A DNA stretch of 64,000 bases, taken from the NCBI GenBank assembly GCA_900469345.1, contig UBWZ01000001.1, positions 124,001-188,000 on the forward strand. Direction: 5' to 3'. A program made the translations under genes and the position numbers. The number at the start of each line of letters is the position of its first letter. Positions within the stretch are counted from its first letter, which is position 1. This DNA is from Hyphomicrobiales bacterium (GTDB lineage: Bacteria; Pseudomonadota; Alphaproteobacteria; Rhizobiales; Rhizobiaceae). Below, piece by piece: positions 45,905-52,409 of this stretch. The notes beneath the pieces were generated by a model. The model saw nothing but the letters and a program-made list of their open reading frames with translations. It did no database searches and was not told the DNA's origin.

Positions 45905-46823
45905 CACGACCCTCGTCTCCGCGCCGCCGGCCAAGGCATCGAGCCCTGCCCGCTCCGCGCTTGCCGATATCTGGCGGCAGTTCCGCGCCCATCGCGGCGG
46001 CGTCGTCGGCCTTGCCGTCTTCGTCTTCATCGTCGCCGCGGTCTATATCGGCCCGTTCATCCATCGCGTCGCACCCAACGCCATCAACATCCGCGACAAG
46101 AACCAGTGGCCCTCCATGGCCCACCCGTTCGGCACGGACAACCTGGGCAAGGACATGCTGGCCCAGGTGCTTGCCGGTGGAAAGACCTCGCTCGCCGTCG
46201 GCTTTACCGCCATGCTGCTCGCTCTCTTCCTCGGTACGCTGGTGGGAGTCCTTTCCGGCTATTCCCGCAGGCTGGACGGGCCTTTGATGCGGTTGACCGA
46301 CCTCTTCCTCGCCTTGCCGCTGCTGCCACTGCTGCTGGTCATCCTGCTGCTGTTCCGCGATACGCTGCGGGCCGCCTTCGGGCCGGAAACCGGCATCTTC
46401 ATCCTCATCGTCTTCGTGATCGGCGTCACCAGCTGGATGCACACCGCCCGCATCGTTCGCGGTGACGTGCTGGCGGTCAAAAGCCAGGAATTCATCCTGG
46501 CCGCGAAATCGAGCGGCATGCGCGAATACCGCATCATCTGGCGCCACATCCTCCCCAACGTGCTGTCATCGATCATGGTGTCGGCGACATTGGGTATCGC
46601 CTCGGCGATCATCACGGAGTCGGCGCTGTCCTTCCTCGGCCTCGGCTTTCCGTCCGACTTTCCGACCTGGGGACGCCTGCTCTTCGACGGCGCCAACTTC
46701 CTGCAGCTCACGCCGTCGCGGGTCCTGTGGCCGGGCCTCGCGATCTCCCTGACGGTGCTCAGCGTCAACTATGTCGGCGATGCGATCCGCGATGCGCTCG
46801 ACCCGAGAAGCCTGAAACGCTAG
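45897..46823 (+). CDS. Peptide ABC transporter permease (DppC type)
   Basis: The second channel subunit, 308 aa. An N-terminal cytoplasmic stretch precedes six helices; the coupling segment ILAAKSSGMREYRIIWRHILP lies near residue 200, and the family DAIRDALDPR motif closes the C-terminus. The true start is ATG 45897, inside the dppB-type 3' end. The ATPase for this pair is the fused one divergently encoded at 39708-41555. Confidence 0.92.
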   Translation: MSDTTLVSAPPAKASSPARSALADIWRQFRAHRGGVVGLAVFVFIVAAVYIGPFIHRVAPNAINIRDKNQWPSMAHPFGTDNLGKDMLAQVLAGGKTSLAVGFTAMLLALFLGTLVGVLSGYSRRLDGPLMRLTDLFLALPLLPLLLVILLLFRDTLRAAFGPETGIFILIVFVIGVTSWMHTARIVRGDVLAVKSQEFILAAKSSGMREYRIIWRHILPNVLSSIMVSATLGIASAIITESALSFLGLGFPSDFPTWGRLLFDGANFLQLTPSRVLWPGLAISLTVLSVNYVGDAIRDALDPRSLKR

Positions 46824-47138
46824 GCCGCGGGGCCAGGAAATTCATTGCCGAACCCCTGATTTTTTATTGGTGCGACGGAACCTAGTTTCAGAAGCACCGT
46901 TATTCGGATGTCTGAAGGCGACCCCCCGTCCCCCGCCCTAAAGAGCCTTCGGACACGCTCTTCAATCCCCCTCGAAGAGACAAACTGGCTCGGCTCCTCC
47001 AAGGAACCGAGCCAGTTTCGCGTTGTGCCGATAGCATCGATCGCGGGCCACCTCATCGCAGAAATCAATGTCGGCCATGGCCGACAAAAGCGTTGCAAGG
47101 CCATGACGGCCCGCCCGAAGCCAGCTTTGGGAGGTTTG
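46824..47138. other. Intergenic stretch with a strong hairpin
   Basis: About 315 bases between two convergent genes. Short frames on both strands have no ribosome sites and no recognisable protein pattern. The one clear element is a 16-bp inverted repeat with one mismatch, AAACTGGCTCGGCTCC (46982-46997) with GGAACCGAGCCAGTTT (47002-47017), around a 4-base loop. It is symmetrical and could end transcripts from both sides, or mark a small RNA. Confidence 0.6.
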
Positions 47139-48143
47139 CTATTCGCTGCCGCTTTCCAGCGGGAAGGTCAGCCTGTAGCGGATGCGACCGTCGGCAATCT
47201 GGTATTGCGCCTTGCCGTTGACCGAGGCGGGCACGACACGCTCGAGCACCGTGCTGCCGAAATGGGCCTTTAGCGAGTCCTCGCCGCCATCCTCGGCCTG
47301 ACCGGCATCGAGGGATTCGTCCCACACGATTTCCAGGCAATCGCGGCCCTCGCTGAAGCTGCGCGAGCAGGCGACCTCGATCACCCGACCGCTGCGCAGC
47401 ACAGACCCGTGGCTGACGGCATTGACGATCAGCTCGTGGAGCGCGAGGCCGAGATGCAAAGACGCATTTGGCGTCAGCAGCACGTTGTCGCCCGACACAT
47501 GCACGAGATGGGTGTTCTCCGGCAGGTACTTTTCGGTCTGCTGCTGCACCAGCTCGAAGAAGTAGGCGCCGCGCCAGCTGGAGTCCGTGATCAGGTCCTG
47601 GCTCTGCGACAGCGAATAGAGACGTCCGCGGAACTTCTGCAGGAACAAGTCGAGCGAACCGGAATAGCGGGCAGTCTGCAGCGCAATGCTCTGGATGATG
47701 GCAAGCAGGTTCTTCGACCGGTGGCTGACTTCGCGCAGCAGGGCGCGCAGCAGCCGTTCGCGATGACGCTCCTCGGACCGATCGATGATCGTGGTGACGA
47801 GATGGATGCCGCGCTGTTCCGACTGAACGGACTGGATCCGGAATTCATAGACCTGGTCGAAGCCGGCGGTCACTTCGAGATGCGCCTTGCGTCCCGCCGA
47901 GACCATCTCCTGCTTGAGGACCGACAGTTTGGCTGCCACGTCGGCGCCGAAAAGGCTGAGGTCGGTCGGTGCCGACTGGATTTCCACCGCCCATACGTCG
48001 GGCAGGTTGGTGACAAGCAAGTAATTCTGCTGCGCATCCTGAATGGTGATGCTGGCGCCGAGATCGATGAGTGCGGGCATCAGGAATTCCCGCAGTTTGT
48101 CATCGCTCTGACCAGCTTGCGGCCATGTCAGCGGATGCACCAA
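47139..48143 (-). CDS. HWE-family sensor histidine kinase, likely of the general stress response
   Basis: A 334-aa cytosolic kinase with a PAS-like N-terminal sensor (residues about 25-125). The HWE-type phosphoacceptor is H141 in EVSHRSKNLLA; the N-box has N241 (HELIVNAVSHG) and the diagnostic W-x-E is W274-D-E276. HWE kinases next to phyR (PhyK, LovhK and relatives) phosphorylate PhyR, so this is the probable input of the stress system. No membrane helix is present, so it senses an internal cue. The start is TTG 48143 or GTG 48140, after a GGAG at 48151-48154. Confidence 0.88.
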   Translation of the reverse strand: MVHPLTWPQAGQSDDKLREFLMPALIDLGASITIQDAQQNYLLVTNLPDVWAVEIQSAPTDLSLFGADVAAKLSVLKQEMVSAGRKAHLEVTAGFDQVYEFRIQSVQSEQRGIHLVTTIIDRSEERHRERLLRALLREVSHRSKNLLAIIQSIALQTARYSGSLDLFLQKFRGRLYSLSQSQDLITDSSWRGAYFFELVQQQTEKYLPENTHLVHVSGDNVLLTPNASLHLGLALHELIVNAVSHGSVLRSGRVIEVACSRSFSEGRDCLEIVWDESLDAGQAEDGGEDSLKAHFGSTVLERVVPASVNGKAQYQIADGRIRYRLTFPLESGSE

Positions 48144-48177
48144 ATCAATTCTCCATTAGCAGGCTTGGCAGGCGGCC

Positions 48178-48196
48178 GGGGGTCTTTCAGACCCCC
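48178..48196 (-). terminator. Hairpin in the leader of the HWE kinase gene
   Basis: GGGGGTCT pairs with AGACCCCC around a 3-base loop (48178-48196), 35 bases before the kinase start. It lacks a T-run; it may end the phyR or small-ORF message or damp kinase expression. Confidence 0.5.
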
Positions 48197-48249
48197 TAGA
48201 TATCCGACTATCGATGGATATAGAAGGCAACTTCGGCAAAAAAGTCAGA

Positions 48250-48387
48250 CTAAAGTCCGGACCGACAGCCCACCCACAAGTTGCGGCAAATCCCCTGCCG
48301 CAGATGCCCTTGGCGACCTGCGGCAAGTGAAGTCTGGATATCGGCTGGGAGATCAGCCGAGACAGGGCAACGAACAGGATCGGTCAT
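48250..48387 (-). CDS. Candidate small stress-locus protein (45 aa)
   Basis: A short frame between the HWE kinase and phyR. It reads MTDPVRCPVSADLPADIQTS and continues for 45 residues to TAG, with four-cysteine content (C7, C34, C41 and no more than these three seen clearly) and a basic C-terminus. GGAG stands about 7 bases before ATG 48387, and an EcfG-type promoter (48415-48440) lies just upstream, so the message would start a few bases before the ribosome site. I do not recognise it; it could equally be part of a leader. Its placement is the main evidence. Confidence 0.35.
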   Translation of the reverse strand: MTDPVRCPVSADLPADIQTSLAAGRQGHLRQGICRNLWVGCRSGL

Positions 48388-48414
48388 GGGCGGTCTCCGG
48401 TCGGGTCGCTCCAG

Positions 48415-48440
48415 AACGGTGACCCAGCCGGATTTGTTCC
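48415..48440 (-). promoter_or_regulatory. EcfG-type promoter upstream of the small ORF/HWE kinase
   Basis: Minus strand: GGAAC (48436-48440), 17 bases, CGTT (48415-48418). This fits the rhizobial EcfG/RpoE2 consensus GGAAC-N16/17-CGTT. It lies just past the phyR stop and faces the kinase gene. Confidence 0.65.
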
Positions 48441-48464
48441 TGTCCGCGGCTGCCATTTCTAAGC

Positions 48465-49259
48465 TCAGGCAGCGGCCTTGACAGTCTCGTTGAAGAACAG
48501 CGCCTGGCTGATCAGGGCCTTCACCATGTCCGGGTTGAACGGCTTCGTCACAAGGAAGGCGGGCTCGGGGCGTTCGCCCGTCAGCAACCGTTCCGGGAAG
48601 GCAGTGATGAAGATGACCGGCACGCTGGAGGACTTCAGGATCTCGTTGACCGCGTCGATCCCCGAGCTACCGTCGGCGAGCTGGATGTCGGCCAGAACCA
48701 TCTTCGGGCTGGACGACTGGAACAGCGCCACGGCTTCCTTGTGCGTGCGTGCAATGCCGGTCACGCGGTGGCCGAGATCCTGCACCATCTGCTCGATGTC
48801 GAGCGCGATCAGCGGCTCGTCCTCGATGATCATGATATCGGTTGCGACCTGGCGCGAGATTTCGCGCGACGCTTCGTCCAGTAGACGGTTGACGTCGGCG
48901 GTCCCGATATTGAGGACCTCAGCGGTTTCCTCGATCGTGAAACCTTCGACGGAGACCAGCAGGAACGCGTGACGCGCCTGCGACGGAAGGCTCGAAAGAT
49001 TGGCCGCTGCCCGCTGCTCCCAGGCGAAGGGAGAATCGATGGGGCGGATCTCGATGGCGGTGGAACCAAAAATTGCAACAAACAGTTTGTAAAGCGAAAC
49101 ACGATCCTTGGTTGTCTCGGGGAAAATCGAGACATCGGCAATCAAGGCTTCAAGGACCGCCGCGACATATGCGTCTCCCGACGTCTGCGACCCTGTAACG
49201 GCACGGGCATAACGGCGCAGATACGGAAGGTGAGACGCAACGCGTGTGGTAAGTGACAT
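48465..49259 (-). CDS. phyR: PhyR: response regulator with a sigma-factor-like domain (anti-anti-sigma)
   Basis: Master switch of the general stress response, 264 aa. Residues 1-135 mimic an ECF sigma factor (regions 2 and 4; the ETAEVLNIGTADVNRLL stretch is the sigma-4-like helix), and residues 140-264 are a receiver domain. The phosphoacceptor is D191 (VLADIQLADG), with E146/D147 in the acidic pocket and K239 (VTKPFNPD). When phosphorylated, it binds NepR and frees EcfG. I start at ATG 49259 with GGGGAGA upstream. An EcfG-type promoter precedes it, so it is under positive feedback. Confidence 0.95.
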   Translation of the reverse strand: MSLTTRVASHLPYLRRYARAVTGSQTSGDAYVAAVLEALIADVSIFPETTKDRVSLYKLFVAIFGSTAIEIRPIDSPFAWEQRAAANLSSLPSQARHAFLLVSVEGFTIEETAEVLNIGTADVNRLLDEASREISRQVATDIMIIEDEPLIALDIEQMVQDLGHRVTGIARTHKEAVALFQSSSPKMVLADIQLADGSSGIDAVNEILKSSSVPVIFITAFPERLLTGERPEPAFLVTKPFNPDMVKALISQALFFNETVKAAA

Positions 49260-49301
49260 ACAAAATCTCCCCTGGCCCAGACGGGCAATTGACCTGTAGC
49301 A

Positions 49302-49326
49302 AACGTGGGATCGAAAAAAAAGTTCC
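49302..49326 (-). promoter_or_regulatory. EcfG-type promoter of phyR
   Basis: Minus strand GGAAC (49322-49326), 16 bases, CGTT (49302-49305), an exact match to the EcfG consensus. Its -35 is only 8 bases from the -35 of the opposed nepR promoter. Confidence 0.85.
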
Positions 49327-49334
49327 GCAAGGTG

Positions 49335-49359
49335 GGAACTATTTTTATCGCCGGTCATT
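49335..49359 (+). promoter_or_regulatory. EcfG-type promoter of nepR-ecfG
   Basis: Plus strand GGAAC (49335-49339), 16 bases, CATT (49356-49359): one base off CGTT but with the two conserved T bases in place. Expected transcript start near 49366, consistent with nepR starting at ATG 49392. Confidence 0.75.
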
Positions 49360-49391
49360 CCATGCTGGATGATATCGAACAGGCGCGCGTG

Positions 49392-49604
49392 ATGAGTGAA
49401 GACCTCGGAACCAAGAACGATATGAACATAGCCCAAACTCCAGAAGTCAAACCCGGGACGGCGTCTCCCAATGCGTCGATCTCGCGCAAACTGCGTGATT
49501 TCTACGATGCGGTACAGGAAGAAGGAATCCCCGACCGGTTCCTGGATCTCCTCGAGAGACTGGACCAGGCTGAAAAGAACGCGAAGTCGGTGGAAGCGAA
49601 ATGA
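49392..49604 (+). CDS. nepR: NepR anti-sigma factor
   Basis: Small protein that holds EcfG inactive until phospho-PhyR titrates it; 70 aa. The C-terminal half, LRDFYDAVQEEGIPDRFLDL with the following LLERLDQAEK, is the conserved NepR helix pair that wraps EcfG or PhyR. I start at ATG 49392 because upstream in-frame starts (49305, 49362) lie in or before the promoter. It overlaps ecfG by four bases (ATGA), the usual nepR-ecfG coupling. Confidence 0.93.
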   Translation: MSEDLGTKNDMNIAQTPEVKPGTASPNASISRKLRDFYDAVQEEGIPDRFLDLLERLDQAEKNAKSVEAK

Positions 49605-50167
49605 GCAAGGAAGTCGATACTGACGACCGCATTTTCAAGCGGGATCTGCTTTCCTCGCTGCCGAACCTGCGCGCTTTTGCCGTGTCGCTGACCGGGCGCC
49701 ATGACAAGGCCGATGATCTCGTGCAGGACACGATCATGAAGGCCTGGGCAAACCAGAAGAGCTTTACGGCCGGCACCAATATGCGGGCCTGGCTTTTCAC
49801 CATCCTGCGCAACGAGTTCTACAGCCAGATGCGCAAGCGTGGCCGTGAGGTGCAGGATACCGACGGGCTGTTCAGCGAACGGTTTTCGGTCCACCCGGAA
49901 CAGTACGGGCGGCTCGACCTTCAGGATTTCCGCAAGGCTCTCGACAAGCTGCCCGATGACCAGCGAGAAGCGATCGTTCTCGTCGGCGCGGCCGGCTTTG
50001 CCTATGAGGAAGCGGCTGAGATCTGCGGCTGCGCCGTCGGCACGATCAAGAGCCGTGTCAGCCGCGCCCGCACCAGGCTCCAGGAATTGCTCGGCGTGTC
50101 CGGCGAGAGCGACTACGGCCCGGATGCTGGCGACGCGGCGATCACCGCGCGTGCGTTCGGAAGCTGA
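49601..50167 (+). CDS. ecfG: EcfG-type (RpoE2) general stress sigma factor
   Basis: An ECF15-type sigma factor, 188 aa. Region 2 (about 20-85: DDLVQDTIMKAW, MRAWLFTILRNEFYSQ) recognises the -10 element, region 4 (about 110-165: YEEAAEICGCAVGTIKSRVSRAR) the -35 GGAAC. It directs the general stress regulon and, from the promoters seen here, its own gene, phyR and the DUF883 operon. Rhizobia may have several EcfG paralogues; this is the one linked to nepR, so probably the main one. Confidence 0.95.
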   Translation: MSKEVDTDDRIFKRDLLSSLPNLRAFAVSLTGRHDKADDLVQDTIMKAWANQKSFTAGTNMRAWLFTILRNEFYSQMRKRGREVQDTDGLFSERFSVHPEQYGRLDLQDFRKALDKLPDDQREAIVLVGAAGFAYEEAAEICGCAVGTIKSRVSRARTRLQELLGVSGESDYGPDAGDAAITARAFGS

Positions 50168-50192
50168 GACACCATAAGCACGAAAAAGAGCG

Positions 50193-50214
50193 GACGCCGT
50201 CTATAGGATGGCGT
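50193..50214. terminator. Hairpin between ecfG and the lone receiver gene
   Basis: GACGCC (50193-50198) pairs with GGCGTC (50209-50214), overlapping the stop region of the receiver gene; minus-strand T-run (CTTTTTC) follows the stem. It lies between the convergent genes. Confidence 0.5.
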
Positions 50215-50560
50215 CTTCTATGGCCTGAAGGATCTGATCGTCGCTGAATGGCTTCGGCACCACCGGCGCACCTGGCCATGTATCGACACCCTCGAGATCC
50301 TGCGAGCGGAAACTGAGCACTACGACCTTGGCGCCGGAGCGGCGCAGCACGGCGTCCACCTCCGCGGATGCGGCGATGCCGATATCGATCAGCACGAGAT
50401 CGAGCCCATCCTCGGCGATTACCGATGACAACTCCCAAGCCATCGCGATCCGCGTCTTCGAGAAGCCGGCATCCTGCAGCACACGCTCCGCCTCCATGGC
50501 GACCAGATATTCCGGATCGACAACAACGATGCGCAGGTCTTGCTTGGGCTGATTTTGCAT
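50201..50560 (-). CDS. Single-domain response regulator
   Basis: A 119-aa stand-alone receiver with no output domain. The phosphoacceptor aspartate is in LVLIDIGIAA (about residue 59), the acidic pocket at the end of strand 1 is weak (VVVDPEYL has one Asp), and the conserved Lys is in VPKPFS. Single-domain receivers beside GSR loci (for example SdrG/MrrA types) often modulate the kinase-PhyR phosphorelay, but MrrA has a PFxFATGY motif I do not see here. The start is ATG 50560 with a weak ribosome site. It is divergent from the Crp/Fnr gene. Confidence 0.82.
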   Translation of the reverse strand: MQNQPKQDLRIVVVDPEYLVAMEAERVLQDAGFSKTRIAMAWELSSVIAEDGLDLVLIDIGIAASAEVDAVLRRSGAKVVVLSFRSQDLEGVDTWPGAPVVPKPFSDDQILQAIEDAIL

Positions 50561-50667
50561 GTCTGTCGCCGTAGACCATCGAAACCCGGTGGGGTCATTT
50601 AAAAAAGACACAGACGCGGGCGATAACACCGACTAATGTTCCCGGACCTTCATCTTATTTGAATTTC

Positions 50668-51426
50668 ATGGCGAACGTAAAATCTGTCTTCCCACCCCGC
50701 ATCCCTTGCATCCGCTGTCCGCTGCGCAGGCTCGACAGTTTTCGAGATTTTTCGCCACCGGAACTGGACTTCGTCCAGGACTTCAAGGTGGCGGAACTGG
50801 TTGTCGACCCGGGCACCTCGGTGGTCGTCGAGGGCGAGCGGCATCCGCAGCTCTATACGGTGCTGTCGGGCTGGGGATTCCGCTACAAGATCCTGGAGGA
50901 CGGCCGCCGCCAGATCCTCAATTATCTTCTGCCGGGTGATCTGATCGGCCTGCAGGGCAACATCATGCTGGAGATGCAGCACTCGGTGGAAGCCCTGACT
51001 AAGATGACGCTCTGCGTCTTCGAGCGGGAGCGACTGATGACGCTGTACCAGAACCATCCCACGCTGGCCTACGACATCACCTGGCTTGCCGCCCGCGAGG
51101 AGTCGATGCTGGACGAGCACCTGCTGAGCGTTGGGCGGCGAAGCGCAATGGAACGCGCGGCCTACCTGCTGGTCTTCCTGTATTCACGTGCGGTGTCGTC
51201 CGGCATGATCACCAGGGCGGGAAACCAGACCCTGCCGCTCACCCAGCAGCATGTCGCTGATACACTGGGGCTTTCGCTGGTGCACACCAACAAGACATTG
51301 CGAAAGCTTGCCGATAGCGGGCTCATCCGCTGGCTGGACCGCGGCTGCGAGATCATGGATGCATCGGGATTGTATCAGGCCGCGCAATGGCGGCCGCCTG
51401 CTGAAAGCAAGCGGCCGTTTATCTGA
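50668..51426 (+). CDS. Crp/Fnr-family transcriptional regulator
   Basis: A 252-aa regulator with a cyclic-nucleotide-binding-type sensor (residues about 30-150) and a winged helix (about 165-225: LTQQHVADTLGLSLVHTNKTL). The N-terminus has C14-x2-C17 in PCIRCPLR, like FNR, but the remaining FNR cluster cysteines are not all present (C116 only), so oxygen sensing by a [4Fe-4S] cluster is doubtful. The recognition helix lacks the E-x2-S-R of FNR. Such CIRCPL-starting Crp proteins are common in rhizobia near stress genes. The start could be TTG 50659; I prefer ATG 50668. Confidence 0.88.
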   Translation: MANVKSVFPPRIPCIRCPLRRLDSFRDFSPPELDFVQDFKVAELVVDPGTSVVVEGERHPQLYTVLSGWGFRYKILEDGRRQILNYLLPGDLIGLQGNIMLEMQHSVEALTKMTLCVFERERLMTLYQNHPTLAYDITWLAAREESMLDEHLLSVGRRSAMERAAYLLVFLYSRAVSSGMITRAGNQTLPLTQQHVADTLGLSLVHTNKTLRKLADSGLIRWLDRGCEIMDASGLYQAAQWRPPAESKRPFI

Positions 51427-51444
51427 GCGGTTGGTCCGCGAAGC

Positions 51445-51909
51445 TCAGTCGTCCCGGTCGGACGGATGCCGGCCGAGGCCCAGCATCGACGGCAGGAACT
51501 TCACGGCTGCAAAGCCGAGACCGCCCGCGACAGCCAGGATGGCGAGCGTGCGGGACTTGGCAACGCTTGGCAGCGCCGTCGCTGCCGCCGATACCATCAG
51601 AGCCCGGCGGCTGTTGGCGGCCGCCAGTTCGCGCTTGCGCTTTTCCTCCGCCGCGTTGGCGATGGCTGCGCAGATGTAAAGGATCAGCGCCAGGACAAGG
51701 GCGCCGCCGGCGACGGCGAGAAGCCCGAGCGGCAGCCCCCAGTATTCGCCGAGATAGATCGCGAGCGCCGTAAGGCCAAGCGCATAGGCGGTCAGCAGAA
51801 AGACCGCCGCAAGGCCGAAAAGGATCGCGTTGCGCCTGGCTTTGCGCACGAAGCCCGCAATGTCGACTGCGGCAAACGACGCCAGAATGGGACCCAGCGC
51901 GCCCAGCAT
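51445..51909 (-). CDS. Phage-holin-like/YqjE-type membrane protein
   Basis: A 154-aa membrane protein with two close central helices (residues about 30-55 and 60-85), a basic loop (EEKRKRELAAANSRR) and a further C-terminal hydrophobic stretch (about 118-140). The layout fits the YqjE/phage-holin III family that accompanies DUF883 proteins. It overlaps the DUF883 gene by one base (TGATG), so the two are co-translated. An EcfG promoter lies before the pair; both are probably envelope-protective stress proteins. Confidence 0.78.
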   Translation of the reverse strand: MLGALGPILASFAAVDIAGFVRKARRNAILFGLAAVFLLTAYALGLTALAIYLGEYWGLPLGLLAVAGGALVLALILYICAAIANAAEEKRKRELAAANSRRALMVSAAATALPSVAKSRTLAILAVAGGLGFAAVKFLPSMLGLGRHPSDRDD

Positions 51910-52235
51910 CAGCGGCGCGTCATCAGCGCGAAGATAAAGCCGACGCCGGCAGCGACGGCGACCGACTGCAGCGGCTTGCTGCGGATCTGCTGTTCCATGT
52001 CGCGTTCCCAGCTCAGCGCCTGCTTCTGGGCAGCTTCGACCATCTGCTTCGATGCATCGGCGGCGTCCGTGGCAGCCCGGCGGGCCTTGCCGCGTACTTC
52101 ACTTGCCTTGTCGTTGCCGAGTGCCGCAACAGTGCGGGCAAGCGCTGCAATGTCTTCGCGCAGCTGGCTGATCTGGGCTTCCACGTCCTTGGAAGTGGTC
52201 TGGCCGCTAAGGGGCAGGTCATTGGCAGATGGCAT
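51909..52235 (-). CDS. DUF883 (ElaB/YqjD-type) membrane-anchored protein
   Basis: A 108-aa protein of the DUF883 family. It has a long amphipathic helix (residues about 20-85: ISQLREDIAALARTVAAL and KARRAATDAADASKQ) and a C-terminal membrane anchor (about 88-106: SVAVAAGVGFIFALMTRR). E. coli relatives bind ribosomes at the inner membrane in stationary phase. I start at ATG 52235; the longer frame starts in non-coding sequence. An exact EcfG-type promoter at 52345-52369 makes it a general stress gene, consistent with relatives. Confidence 0.85.
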   Translation of the reverse strand: MPSANDLPLSGQTTSKDVEAQISQLREDIAALARTVAALGNDKASEVRGKARRAATDAADASKQMVEAAQKQALSWERDMEQQIRSKPLQSVAVAAGVGFIFALMTRR

Positions 52236-52344
52236 GGGAAACTCCTGTCGTTGCGGGTCGATGTGTGAAGGTCGCGCGTTGAGCGCGGAATGGGACGGGC
52301 ACGGGGGCGGGCATGGCAGCACCCTAGCCCCGCTGCGGCCGGAA

Positions 52345-52369
52345 AACGCGGCAAAACCGTGATTGTTCC
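52345..52369 (-). promoter_or_regulatory. EcfG-type promoter of the DUF883 operon
   Basis: Minus strand GGAAC (52365-52369), 16 bases, CGTT (52345-52348): an exact consensus match about 110 bases before the DUF883 ATG. Confidence 0.82.
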
Positions 52370-52409
52370 AGCCGTGGAGTGATTACGAGGCTGAAACCTG
52401 GGGATAGCC

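Noticed and set aside
46820-47104. Minus-strand frame in the gap after the dppC-type gene
   Set aside because: It runs through the hairpin at 46982-47017, has no ribosome site and no protein-like pattern.
50620-50645. GGAAC on the minus strand before the lone receiver gene
   Set aside because: No CGTT or TT at 16-19 bases downstream, so it does not fit the EcfG consensus.
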